This document shows, one piece after another, positions 42,659 to 53,547 of a stretch of DNA of 64,000 nt. The translations under genes were made by a program, and so were the position numbers. The notes under the pieces are model-generated. The model made no database searches, was not told the origin of the DNA, and saw only the letters and a program-made list of their open reading frames with translations. The stretch lies in the NCBI GenBank assembly GCA_963575745.1, contig CAUYUJ010005636.1, positions 278,792-342,791 on the forward strand, in the 5' to 3' direction. The stretch comes from Prorocentrum cordatum (lineage: Eukaryota; Sar; Dinophyceae; Prorocentrales; Prorocentraceae). The first letter of the stretch is position 1. Every line of letters begins with the position of its first letter.

Positions 42659-43188
42659 GTGAGGAGATGCGGCCATGTGCCTTCTCCCTCGTCATCCCTC
42701 TGCTCCTTCCTTGCCCTTCCCCTCCTTCTGTCTCTCCTTCCCCCCTTCCCCTTTATCCATATGTTCCTTCCCCTTTCTCCTTCGCCTTCCCCTTTCTCCT
42801 CCTCTTACTACTCTCTCTTTGCCCTCATCCCTGCTCCTACTGCTCCGTTTCCATATGTTCCCTCATGATCCCGCTGTTCCTTTCTTTTCTCCTAAACGGT
42901 CCCCCGAAAGAAGGGCCACGAACTCAAGCACAAGCGGAGTTTCGGGACCGTGAAGGGCTGTGGGGAGTGCCTCGTACATGAGAGGGGTAGGCCGTGATCG
43001 GGACTGGGCCCCTCCTCTCCTGCGTCCTTATCCTCTCCCTTTTCTTCGCACTCCCGCCTCTCCCTTCCTACAGTCAACGTCCATGACAATGACTAACGAC
43101 TTTCCTTAGGGTACTATTGCGTCCTTGCCTCTGCGGCCCGTCTTTGCCCGTGTTCACTGGCCAGCCCCCCAGTGTACCCTTGGGGCAG

Positions 43189-43326
43189 GCGACGTCCTTC
43201 GGAGCGCTCTGTCGGCGGCAGAGGCCCTTGCTTGGGGTCTCAGTCCCGCGCCGCGATGGCGCCGAGGGCGGCCTGGCGCGTTTTTGGGCCGAGGGTGCCA
43301 TTTGGGCGCCCCGGGTTTCAACTGTC
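43189..43326 (+). CDS. gene F exon
   Basis: Acceptor TTGGGGCAG supplies two bases that complete Gly. The frame reads DVLRSALSAAEALAWGLSPA PRWRRGRPGAFLGRG and leaves one base before GTGAGT (43327). The helix directly continues that of the previous exon. A second frame is open over the same stretch (GALCRRQRPLLGVSVPRR), but only this one fits the phase on both sides. Confidence 0.6.
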
Positions 43327-44006
43327 GTGAGTCCTCAGCTCGCCCGGGCAGCTGACCCTCTGAGCCGCGGGTTGGGAGTTGAGGGCACGCAGTGGACACC
43401 ATCCAGGAAATCTGTTTCGGTTCGTGTCGTGCGCAAGGGCGAGTCGAAGTCCCACCCCACCCCCCATGCGAGTGGGATCAGCCCCCCGCCTCCCCCCGCC
43501 GATATCCCTGTGGGTGTGGTGTGGTGCTGAGGGTGTTTGTGGTGCCGGCCACGCGCTCGGGGCGTGACCCGTCCCCCTGAGCGGCCTCGCTCCCCTCCCG
43601 CTGCCTAGCCGCCGACGTAAAAAGTTTTGTGGTGCTGCAGTGCCCCCCCCCCCCCTGGAGAGTGTGGAGATTGTGGTGTGGTGATGTGGTGCTTCAGGGA
43701 GCGGGAGGGCTGCAACCTCCCAGCTTACGGGGACTCGGCCTCCAGGAGAAGTCCAGAGGTCGTCGTCCTCTTCCTCGTTTGCGTCTTCGACGTCGTCGCT
43801 GTCGTTGTCGTCCCCCCCATCCCATCTGGGGGGGGGCGGGAGAGCCCTAGGACCCATCCTATCTCGGGGGGACCCAGGATCATATATTTATATATATATA
43901 TACACACCTCATGGGCCATCCTTCGGGTGAGAAGGAAGTTGTGGTGGGTTGGTGCAGCGTTTGGTTTGTAATGTAAGACTACGCGTGTGGTTGTACCCTG
44001 TACGCG

Positions 44007-44012
<6 letters not shown>

Positions 44013-44046
<34 letters not shown>
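44013..44046. repeat. TA microsatellite
   Basis: In the intron of gene F. Confidence 0.95.
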
Positions 44047-44050
<4 letters not shown>

Positions 44051-44093
44051 TATGTCCAGTTCCTACGATATGTGTTTCTACCTTCTACCTGCA

Positions 44094-44169
44094 GTAAATC
44101 CAGCCACCGTTCCAGCGCATCGATCTGTGTGGCGATGCTGCGAGCATCGAAAGCCGTAGCACGTGCCAC
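44094..44169 (-). CDS. possible minus-strand exon inside a gene F intron
   Basis: The minus strand reads ARATAFDARSIATQIDALER WLDLLQ and ends at CTGCAG|GTAGAA, a good donor. The + strand over the same bases follows a CTGCAG acceptor and is also open (SSHRSSASICVAMLRASK). One of the two is probably real; the minus reading is the better helix. Confidence 0.35.
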
Positions 44170-44184
44170 ATTTCGCTTCTATTA

Positions 44185-44690
44185 TTGGGACCCTCTTGGG
44201 ACCCTCGTGGGGCATCTTGGAGAGCGTTCTTGGATTCCCTGGCAATAGCGGGAGTGACAGGGGGGAGGGGGGCGGATGAGTTTGGTCACGTTGCGCCGTC
44301 TGGGAATTCTCGGGAATGGCTCTTTCCCAGACTGCGCCAGTGTCAATCGCGACTTGACCAGGGGGGGGGGGGAAGGGAGTGAACACGGCCAGTCATGGGC
44401 ATCAGCGCGAATAATAGGAACGTGTGTTATTGCTGCTGTCTTGGGCTGTCTCGGGCCCCTTTCGGTCGTCTGGGGTGTCTCGTATGGGGCTGTCTTGGAG
44501 TCCTCCTCTTGGGGCCCTCTTGGGCCATCTTGGGGCCCTCCTAGGCTGTTCTGACCGCGTTGGGGTCGTCTGGGGGCGCTCTTGGGGTTGTCATGGGTGC
44601 CTTTAAGACGACCTCGTTGAGCTCCGTCGGCCTCCTCTCTGGCTCCTTCGAGGCCCTCTTGAAACCATCTTGAGCCGATTCGCCCCGCAC
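44185..44690 (+). repeat. GGGGCC/CTTGG block 8
   Basis: In the large intron of gene F, same orientation as the other blocks. Confidence 0.8.
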
Positions 44691-44719
44691 GCGTTATCAC
44701 CCGAAGGGTGGTCCTACAG

Positions 44720-45081
44720 ATATGCTAATGGCGGTGCTGCCCGAGCGATATGCTCGTGTACCCCGCCCCAGGGATGTTGGTCCGCGCGTCGTCCTCATGG
44801 CGTTGCGACTCTTGCATAAGATGATCGGGCAGCCATCATGGAGTTCCCTTCTGAGCCCATTTGACGTCTCTGCCTGGTCGGCCGCCGACCAGGCAGTCGA
44901 AGGGGCCCAGTTCGGGCAGAGTGGCAAGGACCGACCAGGTTGTTTTGGGCCGCCGAACGGGCTCGATCCCGTGCCGTTTTTCCGGTGGAGCGGGCGCAGA
45001 CGGACTCAGAGGGAGACCTTCGATCCCAGAAAGCCAAACATGGATTGTGAGCTGTGCGGTCGCCTTCTGGCCCGGCAGGCG
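44720..45081 (+). CDS. gene F exon, 120 codons
   Basis: GGTCCTACAG then two bases and MLMAVLPERYARVPRPRDVG, PRVVLMALRLLHKMIGQPSW, a middle with SAADQA (encoded by a perfect 13-bp inverted repeat, 44870-44896), RRRTQRETFDPRKPNMDCEL and CGRLLARQA. It ends in phase 0 at GTGTGA. The CELCGR pair of cysteines is too little for a zinc-finger call. Both junctions agree in phase with neighbours. The minus strand is open too, but lacks splice context. Confidence 0.55.
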
Positions 45082-45216
45082 GTGTGAGGCTGTTAGCAGG
45101 CGGTGTGAGGTGTGAGGCTGTGTTTTGCGAGTTCCCTTCCCTTCCCCCCCCTCGCCAGAGACTTCCGCTCTGGAAAAAAAGGGGGCACCTCCGATCGTGT
45201 CGCAGCCTGTCTGCAG

Positions 45217-45327
45217 GGCCCAGTGGCCGCCCACAGCCTCTTCGAGGCCCTGGTGCGCTGGGTGGAGCCGCAGCTGGAGGCGCCCCCGTCGGCAAGCAAG
45301 CCTGCCGACACGAAGCAGACCCACTGA
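45217..45327 (+). CDS. terminal exon of gene F
   Basis: CCTGTCTGCAG opens phase 0: GPVAAHSLFEALVRWVEPQL, EAPPSASKPADTKQTH, TGA at 45325-45327. An amphipathic helix followed by a polar tail is a natural C-terminus. The previous intron is 135 nt. Together the exons from 42220 give a phase-consistent chain with introns of 91, 530, 1393 and 135 nt. Confidence 0.65.
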   Translation, partial: GPVAAHSLFEALVRWVEPQLEAPPSASKPADTKQTH

Positions 45328-45403
45328 CGTCGTTTTGCCTTCGTAGAAAAAAATCATACGCATAAGCTTTCGGAGCTCTGCGCGAATCTCTTGGATCTCT
45401 GCT

Positions 45404-45703
45404 GTGGTTCCCTGGCAGCGCCTCCAGCACCAATCCAAGAAATTTACGCGGGGCTCCGAATTTGTATGTCTATGTAGTTTCGTTTTCCTCTATGCCGCCT
45501 GGTCCTGGGTCATCATCGTGATCGTCAACAGTATGCAGCACAAGCATCGTCGTCAGCACCGTCAGCATCATCACCACGAGATACCTGCTGGCCCCCTGGT
45601 CCGCCTTGTGATCTTCACCGCGTCGCTTCCAGATTCCTCGGTCGTCGTCCGCAACCTTCCCTCAACCTCCTCATCCTCAGGCGGTGGGACGGAGGCAGGA
45701 TAA
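45404..45703 (+). CDS. weak frame with a hydrophobic segment
   Basis: Reads SKKFTRGSEFVCLCSFVFLY AAWSWVIIVIVNSM, then His/Arg/Gln-rich and Ser-rich parts. Downstream of gene F's stop and possibly its 3' UTR. The minus strand (EIQEIRAELRKLMRMIFF) is also plausible. Confidence 0.2.
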   Translation: MVPWQRLQHQSKKFTRGSEFVCLCSFVFLYAAWSWVIIVIVNSMQHKHRRQHRQHHHHEIPAGPLVRLVIFTASLPDSSVVVRNLPSTSSSSGGGTEAG

Positions 45704-46055
45704 GCAAGCGAGGGAGGAGGAGCAGCAGCGGCGGCAGCAGCAGCAGAAGGGAAGAGTGGGAGTACGCAGGACAAGTGGGAAGAGGAGGAGGATTGTACAA
45801 TGTATAATGTACAATGTACAGGGAGGGGAGGGAATGAAGGCGGGATGCGCTGGGCGGCTGGGGTGGGTGCCTCCCCCCCCTCCCCCTGAGAAACACCATT
45901 CTGGACCTCGCGGGTCGCAGAGTTCCTTCTGGGAATCTATCTGGGCGCCTCACTGACAATCGGATAACTGCGAGTTTCTTGCGCCCCCCTCCTGTGGCAA
46001 CGCCCTCCGAGAGGTCTTCTCCTCTCCCCTCCAGGGCTGATTCTGACGCCTACGA

Positions 46056-46232
46056 CTCGATTCGATTCGATTTTGGTCGATTCCGATTCTGATTCGATTC
46101 GACTTCGGATTCAGACTTGGATTTCCGTTTCTCAATGGGGGCCTTACTAGCCTGCCGATTTCCGCCAATTCGACGTCACCCGACTTGGCTGCCAAATTCC
46201 TCTGAACCGGTTCAGTTCGATCGCCGATCCGA
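46056..46232. repeat. dispersed repeat rich in TCGATTCGATT, copy 2
   Basis: Matches 3405-3600; lies 600 bp from foldback copy 3. Confidence 0.65.
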
Positions 46233-46439
46233 TTTGCTCCTGCCCCTCTCCCCCCGTCCTCCCCGTCCTCGCCCTGTCCCCCGCCAGCAGGCCGTCGCGC
46301 GCCACCGCTGCGCCGAGGCCTAGGACACCCCGGGCCGTGGCGGAGAGAGGGCGGAGCGCCCCGCGCCGAGGGGCCGCGAGGGGCGGCGGGATGCCCGCGC
46401 CCCGCGCAGCGGCGCGGGGCGGTACGCCGGAGCGTGCCT

Positions 46440-46830
46440 CGCGGGCGAAAGTTGCTGCGGAGCTCAGAGCAGGGAATCAGAGTGTGAATTACCTCCCCCG
46501 CTTTCGCTTCCAGGCAAAACCAAGTCATACCACGCGCCTCCTCGTCAAGCGGCCTGACCAGTACAGGCCGTAGTTTGGCATCGTTTGGTATCTCTTGGAA
46601 GCGAGGGTGGTCAAAAGCGAGGTGGGTTTGTTTTCCCCCTAAGGGAGAGGTGCCCACACCGCCACCCTTCCCTCGCTTTCCCCTCTTCGGGACCTCCTGG
46701 GAGGCCCTCGCCGCCTCCGCCGGATGCGCCCCGAGGTCCTGGTCAGAACGCGCCCAGGGGAGAGGGCTGGGGAGTCGCGATTTCATTGCCCCTCCCCTGG
46801 ACGAGCAGCAGCCCAGCCGCGGACGGGGGC
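46440..46830 (-). CDS. gene G exon downstream of foldback intron
   Basis: On the minus strand, directly after foldback copy 3, the frame reads PRPRLGCCSSRGGAMKSRLP, SDQDLGAHPAEAARASQEV, then a well-mixed FDHPRFQEIPNDAKLRPVLV RPLDEEARGMTWFCLEAKAG EVIHTLIPCSELRSNF. After that it becomes Arg/Pro-rich and stays open through the dispersed repeat to 45950. The middle part is among the most protein-like text in the window. I end the exon near 46440 by composition. Unknown family. Confidence 0.5.
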
Positions 46831-46997
46831 CTCCCAGATGGGGTCCGGGCAGATGGAGTTGGATGGACGCGCCGCATCGCCGCTGCATCGCCGATGCGGC
46901 TCGATGTGGAGCCCGACTCTCTCCACGACGGCGTCGCCGATGCACCGCCGACGTCGCGCGATCCTCCGACCCCGTCTGCTCGGATCCCACCTGGGAG
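46831..46997 (-). mobile_element. foldback element, copy 3, bounded by GT and AG
   Basis: Inverted ends CTCCCAGATGGGGTCC and GGATCCCACCTGGGAG. On the minus strand it starts at GTAAATGCC (47005) and ends CTGGGAG (46831), a 175-nt GT-AG intron. The upstream frame leaving one base (LACSPAPLHGLRTT) is phase-compatible with the two-base start of the downstream exon. Confidence 0.7.
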
Positions 46998-47005
46998 GCA
47001 TTTAC

Positions 47006-47315
47006 GGGTTGTCCGCAACCCGTGCAGCGGCGCGGGGCTGCACGCCAGAGCGTGCGCGCCGGCGGCAAAGCTGCCGCGCCCTGTGCCAAGAGGTCTCCCC
47101 CCCCTGGACGGGGAGCGGCGCGGCCGCGGACGACGAGGGAGGGCGGCCAGGGGGAGGGGCGAGGGGTGAGGAGGGAGGGGGAAGGGCCAAGCTAGGTGCG
47201 CTCGCGCTACATCTGACATCCTATCCCTCCCTCCCATCCCTTCCCATTGCGCTGACATTTTCTCTATCCGCGGTCTCGTGTCGTAGCCGACCTGGAACTC
47301 CACAAAAGACCCCAT
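47006..47315 (-). CDS. gene G, candidate first exon
   Basis: Minus-strand ATG at 47315 starts MGSFVEFQVGYDTRPRIEKM SAQWEGMGGRDRMSDVARAH and becomes Pro/Arg-rich before the foldback. It conflicts with a + strand exon candidate at 47287-47381. Confidence 0.35.
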
Positions 47316-47381
47316 CGTGTTATGCGCAGTGGGGAAGGGAAGCCTGTGGGACCTGCGCGACCTGAGGAACCTCGGTGGCCT
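47287..47381 (+). CDS. exon candidate, alternative to gene G on +
   Basis: C/T tract, GTGTCGTAG acceptor, two bases, then DLELHKRPHRVMRSGEGKPV GPARPEEPRWP ending at CCT|GTGAGA. Both splice sites are good. It overlaps the minus-strand candidate, so only one is likely real. Confidence 0.4.
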
Positions 47382-47429
47382 GTGAGACTGGGGAGGGCGA
47401 GTGGCAGAGAACGCAGGTCGGGCGCTTCA

Positions 47430-47455
47430 CGTGTGTGTGTGTGTGTGTGTGTGTG
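47430..47455. repeat. (GT)n microsatellite
   Basis: Dinucleotide tract. From 47456 to 48240 I see no gene I can support, only weak frames. Confidence 0.9.
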
Positions 47456-48249
47456 CCCGCCCCTGCTGCTTTGGAGCTTCGGAACGGGCGACTCCTCGTT
47501 CGCTGATAGAGTCGTGGAGGGGTGCCCCCCCGGCAGGGTGAGCACAGGGCCAGGCGAGGGAGGGCGGAGCGGGGCCCTCGGCACACGTTGTCTGCCCGCG
47601 GCGGGGGTCGGCTTGTGGTGGTCGGCGGGGGCCGCGCCACCCCAGCTCGAGAGCGTTTTTGCACCCTCTGGGCCATGACGCGCGTTGTGCGTTCCCCCCC
47701 TCCCCCTCTCAGAACGTAACGCTCCCCCCCCCTCCAGTGCGTCCACGGCACTGCCGCAGTGCGTCCGGCATCACAGTCTGTTGCGCCGGACCCATACGAC
47801 GGGGAGGGGGCGTTACGTTATGCCCCTCCCCGCCTCCCCTCGCCCTTCCCCCCCTGGCTCAACGCCCGCTATCGCCACCGATAACAACCTGCTCTCCTCA
47901 CTGGAGCTCGGAGTGCCTGGCAGCGTGAGGGGGTTCGGGCATCTTTGCAGCTCTGGGGCGCGGCCGCGTGTAGGCTGCTTGGTGGTGGGACCACTGGACC
48001 ACCGCTCGCAGGGTCTGCGAGAGAGAGAGATAGAGAGAGAGAGAGCGAGAGAAGACGACAGTTGACCGCTGAAGCAGCCATTCTGGCGACGTCGGAGAGC
48101 TGGCCGCGGCAACGCGGAGGTCGACGGGAGAACGAGCTACGTGAGTTGAGTCGCTAGCCCTTCTCTATGATATCCTCCCCGTTCGTCCGCCCCGAACAAG
48201 ATGGATGCCCAATTCCCCCCCCCCCGGCCACCCGACCACCCCGCAGGAG

Positions 48250-50375
48250 CCAGAACATCTGCTTTTGAAATCTCCTGGGGCTTCCTCGTGGCGCTATTGG
48301 GTTGCTTTGAGCGACCCTCTTAGAAGTCTTCTTCAGACCCCAGAGCAGTTGGGTGTGGCTCCCGGGAACCCCCCAGTTGGTTGTTTGTTTTGTCGAAAGC
48401 TTTCGGAAGGGGAAACCAACGAAAAACAAAATAGCTCCGGGTTTTTTTCTGATGGTTTTCCGGGTGTTTCCAGGGGGGAACTTCAGAAACAAAAGCAGTA
48501 CAGGATGTGTTTCTGCTGTTTTTCGAAGGTTCCTGGCCCCCATAATTCAAAGCAATAACATTCCAGACCCCCCCCCCGGAAACCCTTGAAAACACCCTCA
48601 AGTCGGTTGTTTTTTTGGGGGGGCTTTTTCAGCTGTCCCCGGAAACCCCCAGAAGCCCCTCCGATCGGGGAGGTTTTCGGTGGTTTCTCGAGGGTTTACC
48701 CGGGCGAGGGGAACCCCAGGAACAAAAACAAACAAAAACCCGATTCGTTTTGTTTCGCAGGGTTTTCGAGTGTTCTGGCCTCCCCCCTCAATAGCAAATA
48801 TGATTTCAGAAAACTCAGCGGGGAATCTTAGTACAAAACCTTCAATTCGTTATTGTGTTTTTTTTTTTTTTTTTTTTTGTTTTTTCTTCTCTGAGGTTCC
48901 TCGATGAATTTCCGGTTGGTTTTCGGAGATTTTCCCGGGGGGACCTCCTAAAAAAAATCCTCAATCGGGAGTTTGTTTTATGTTTTTTTTTTTTTATTCA
49001 GAAGTTCTGGGGTCCCACACTTAATGACAAGGCTATGTTAGAAAACCTTCCATGAATCTTTCGAGCAAAAACCCTAATTCGGTGTTTTTGTGTGTTGTTT
49101 GTATATTGGTTCTCCGGGGGGAACCCCAGACAAAAGAAAAACAATTCAGTTGTTGTTTCTGTGGTTTTTCGAGAGGTTTGGGGCCCCACAGTATCTAAAC
49201 AAAGCGATTTCAGCAAACCCTTCGGGAAACCTCCAAACTCGGAGTTTGCTCGGGGGTTTGTCGGTAGTTATTCTGAGGTTGTTTGGGGGGCGGGACCCCC
49301 GACAAAAAAATCAAGTCGGGTTTGTTTTAAATGTTTTGGTGCGGGGTTCGTGGGCCCCCCACAATTTTAAAGCAATGCTATTTTAGAAAACCCTTGGGAA
49401 ATCACCGAGTGACTTTCCAACTCCGGTCTTTCCGTGATTTTTGGGTGTTGGGGCCCCGTAGTTAAAACAGTATTTTTTCTGGACCCCCCCCGGTACCCCA
49501 GACAAAATAAGATTTAAAGACGCCTCCCAGCTCGGGTTTTTGTTATGTAGTTTTCCGGTGTGATGTTATACGTGTTTTTTTTGTTCCCCCCGAAATAGTG
49601 GTGTTTTGAAGGGTCGGGTTCCGCAAATCCCTCCCGAACACCCCAAGTTCCCCCCACCCCCAGTATCCGGGGGAAAAGACTCTTAGGCACAAACAGAATT
49701 CGGTAGAATAATCCTTCAGATCCGTGGTTTTTCGGGGTTATGGGACCCTACACTTCAAACAATATTGTTTCTGCGCCCCCTCGGAAAACCGAATTTCAAA
49801 ACAATACTAATTATAACAACCTCGCAGAAAACATCCGAAGCAAAACCCAAATTCAATGTTTTTTCGTTTGTTTTTCGGAGGTTCTCTGGCCGGCCCAGGC
49901 TCCAGGATCTTCCGAGGTGGGAAAACAGGGGAAAACAACACCCAACTATGATGGTTTTCGGGGGTTTTCCGGTCAACCCAGGCTCCCAGATTTTCCGGGG
50001 GAAGGGGGGGACACCCTGGGAAAAAACGTTCGACTCCTAGTCAAAGATTTTTCGGGGATTCTGTGGCCCTTCAATAAAAAACAAAACTATGTTTGAACAT
50101 CTCCTCGGACAACTCCCGAGAAACTCCCGACCTCGGGAGTGGTTCGGTAGTTTTTCGGGGATTCTTTGGCCAGCCCAGGCTCCAGGATTCTGCAGGAAGG
50201 GGGGGGGGGACTCCCACAAAACGAACGGCCAGCCCCGTCTCCCCGAGTTTCCCGGGGGGAACCCCCGAATAACGCCTCAACTCGGGTTTTTGTTCTGTGG
50301 TTTGTTTGGGGGTCTGGGGCGCCACGGTTACAAGCAAACATATGTCTGACCCCCCTGAAAATTTCCCGAGTTGGG
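48250..50375. repeat. degenerate ~110-130 bp tandem repeats (AT-richer)
   Basis: Repeating order of blocks: AACTCGGGTTTTTGTT, TGGTTTTTCGGGG, TTCTGGGGCCC, AACAAAGC.ATATTTCAGA, ACCTTCGGGAAACC. Copies are poorly conserved and base composition is AT-richer than the rest. Single stray units occur near 53430-53550 and 57455-57525. Confidence 0.75.
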
Positions 50376-50384
50376 GAGGAGGAG

Positions 50385-50475
50385 GAGGAGCGGCAAGGGA
50401 AAAGAGAGGGACAGGCGCGGAAGGAGGAGGACGAGGAGGAGGAGGAGGAGGAGGAGGAGGAGGAGGAGGAGGAGG
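50385..50475. repeat. GGA array
   Basis: Pure GGA for about 60 bp. Confidence 0.95.
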
Positions 50476-50680
50476 CGAGCAGCGGCGTCTGGCCCAGGAG
50501 TGCGCCAGGACCCCAGCGTGCCTGCAGAGAGACCGCGACCCATCAATGCACCTCACGACAGCCAAGTCACCAGCGTGGCACCGGCGCAGGCGCGCCGCCC
50601 GTACCCGCGCCCGCGTATTGATTGCAGTCTCCAAAGCATAATCCCTGCTAGCGAACCACAACAGGTCCCCCCTCTTTGTG

Positions 50681-51900
50681 ATGAGCCGTAGAGGGCCACA
50701 GCAGATGTGGGACTGCCCATGCTGCAGGTATGTTAAAGGTCATCATTGGCAGTGTCTATGTGGTCGTAGAAAGGAGAATAGTGGTGTTCCGCGTCCTCAA
50801 GAGCGACGTCGTGATCATAGTCGTACGCGTCGAGCAGCTCAGCAGGACAACCAACATAATGAGATCAAGAAGGGAGAGCAGGCAACCAAACAGGTGATTG
50901 GCAAAATGATGACGATGTAAAGGTCCGAGGCACACGCAGCCATGCGTTGGGTGATATATGATCATGTACCCACAAATGTGCCTGGCTAGAAGAGATACAG
51001 AACCAAGACGAAGCAGCGCATGTTCACCACTGGCAGGCTCATTACCACAGCTCGCAACGCAGGCAAAGATGACACGGCAGCCCTGGTTCGCGACTTATCG
51101 TGTTCGAAGTATGTGATTTGTACGACGGAGAAGTTGAAAGACCAGCTGCAAAGTTTGAAGTCCAAGCGCGACAAGTGTCAGGAACACAGCAATCAAGTGC
51201 AGAACAAGTTGGGAGAGCTCCAGTCCGACTATAGGCAGAGCGAGAACGACCTACATGCATGGCAGGCAGCTATCGACGAGCTTGAACAGTTTGATGATTA
51301 CATGATTGGGGAAGAAGGAGTCGCAGGGCAGTTTGGCGCGCACACTCCTGCGATAAAGTTTGGAGTGGGTCCGCGGGCTGAGGCTAACATTGCGTTTCCG
51401 CCGCCACCTCGTGCTCCGAGGCAGTCGAGTCACGTCCAGGCGACAAGCAGCAACATGGGATTTCCGCCTCCTATGCCACTACCGCCATCCCCACAGCAAG
51501 TCGGAGTGACGCAGCCACCGCAGCCATTGACACCAATTGGCGAGGTTGCGCAGCGCAGTGGGATGATGAGACTACTCATGGAGAAGCAGCATGCGACTGG
51601 GCAGCAGATGGCGGGCATCAGTGCTTCTCTGTCCCTAAGTACTACCACGTCCCCGCCAAGTGGACCAAGCGCGCACCAGTGGTGGTGCAACTTCCGAGTC
51701 CGCCCAGCACCCCCGCAGCGCAGGCCGACGTGCTCACCTCGCCCATAGCCGCCGACAACCGCGCCCCGCCCACGGAGATCGCCGAGGATCCCTACGGGAC
51801 GCAAGGAGGAGGTGCAATGGAAAAGAAGGAGGGGTTTCTTCCAGGACCGCAGGACACGCATGCCCTTTGTTTAATTCCCCAACCCAGGCTTTTGGCACCC
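50681..51900 (+). pseudogene. broken retroelement-ORF1-like gene: zinc ribbon, coiled coil, Pro-rich tail
   Basis: The first frame reads MSRRGPQQMWDCPCCRYVKG HHWQCLCGR, a W-x-C-x(1-2)-C...W-x-C-x-C knuckle. It ends at TAA 50918. The same frame reopens past TAG at 50987-50989 as MFTTGRLITTARNAGKDDTA, then a coiled coil (LKDQLQSLKSKRDKCQEHSN, LGELQSDYRQSENDLHAWQA) and a Pro/Gln-rich part. Near 51660 the sense moves one frame to VVVQLPSPPSTPAAQADVLT and IAEDPYGTQGGGAMEKKEGF, ending after 51870. Order and features recall ORF1 of dinoflagellate LINE-like elements (inference). No reverse transcriptase follows. Two stops and a frameshift make it inactive. Confidence 0.6.
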
Positions 51901-52294
51901 ATGCCTAAATCATGCCGCTGCCAGAGAATGCCGAAGGGCTGGCGGGGTCACGCGCGAAGCGGGGTCCGACGGGGGCCAGCGCAGGGGGGGGGGGGGCATC
52001 GCAAGGCCCCCTGGTATCGTAGAAGATTTGTGGCCTTCGGGCATCTCGCTTCCCTCCCTTAGTTTTGATTTTCAGGTGTCCCTCTCTCAGCCCACGCAAT
52101 TAAGATCGCGCTTCAAATCTGGGTCTGGATCTATCTCGGGTGATCCAGAAAAGGCCAATAGCTTCAGCGTGCACAATTGCAGGCGATCGTTGCAGCTCAC
52201 CCGTCCAAGTGTCCCCTAGCGAGGTCAGCGTAGGTCCGTCAGCGGCTGGCCATCGACGTCGAGCTCCGTCGAGCTCCTGACCGATGCGGGGGGG

Positions 52295-52331
52295 GGATGG
52301 GCATTGCGGGGGGGGGGGGGGGGGGGGGGGG
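52295..52331. repeat. G homopolymer
   Basis: About 33 G. From 51900 to 53430 nothing else is supported apart from short weak frames. Confidence 0.9.
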
Positions 52332-53547
52332 CGCGGGCATTTCGAGCAGGCTTAACCTTGAGACGAATCATGCGCGTTGCGCCGACGAGCTCGCCCGAGT
52401 TTTTGGTCTGCGCTGCTTAAGGGTATTCGCCTTCGCGGGCAATTGGGGATACGGCGTCTCAGCTTTCTGATTAAACTTCGATCAGTGGGGGTGGGGGCAG
52501 GGGCGTGTTGTCCCAGCCCCCCGCATTTGAAGCTGATGCAGTTGATGCAGTCAATAGTGCGGTGCCAGGGGTTCCCATGATCCTGCCACTTTGCATCCAC
52601 CTGACTCCTCTGCTATTTGGCGTCACTTTGAGGGAGGACCGGCTCCCATGTCCTTGGTGTTTGGTCTTGCGGGACATGAAGCTGTAGCAACGGGGCAGGA
52701 CATGATGGAAAAGGCGAAATGGGCGGAGCGGAGAGAGGGGACAAGGGGGAGGGAGGGACGATAGACGGAGTGCAGGGGTGGGGATACGGTGGAGGTAAGG
52801 GCGGAGCGCGGGCAGTCATGATCTCAAGACATACCATCGCGTGGCCCCTCGGTATCCTCGTCGTCATCATCATCGGCCTCATCCTTCCCCCTCCTATTTC
52901 TGCTCCTCCACAGCTGAGGCCGCCTCATCCGATGCCAGCCTGGGCACATTGCGTGGAACAAACAATATAGGTAGGGCAGTGGGTTGCCCCGTCCATGGGT
53001 TTGTCCGAAACATCCGTGGGCGCGCCATCCACGGCCAATGGATGCTTCGGAAAAACCATGGGACATAGAACGCTTTATGGGACATAGAACATTATATGGG
53101 ACTCGGGTCTGAACGGGCGAGTACGCGCGCGGGCCCCACGGAGGAGAAGTGGGTGAGGGATGGTGGGCAAGAGGAAATTTACATACCACCTACATATGTT
53201 GCTAAGTACGTATAAGTACGGCTAAGCTACTACTGAGTACAGCTAAGCCATTTAGTGATACTTACTAAGTGACTCACCCTGCTGCTCAACAACTGGAAAC
53301 ACTTATACGTAGTGCGTGTCTACTTACAAAGTTAAGCAACCCGAAGACCAGTAACTTCAACCCAACCACAACTAGTCCTACCGTAGCACAGGAAGCTCCA
53401 ATCCGCAATCACCGAGCAACATCCCAGCGTGTTGTTTTTTCTCTTGTTTTTGTTCCGATGTGTTTTCGGTAGTGTTTCGGAGGTTTTTGGCTTTTGTTTT
53501 GAATGTTTTCCAGCAATTATTTGTTTCAGTGTCGGGCCCTGGAACTC

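Larger units (their letters stand above)
46400..47080. repeat. pair of ~70-bp GCAGCGGCGCGGGG repeats
   Basis: 46405-46470 and 47018-47085 share GCAGCGGCGCGGGGC.GTACGCC.GAGCGTGC; the foldback copy 3 lies between them. Confidence 0.6.

Noticed and set aside
44870-44896. 13-bp perfect inverted repeat as an operator or terminator
   Set aside because: It lies inside a gene F exon and encodes ordinary residues; no regulatory context can be shown.
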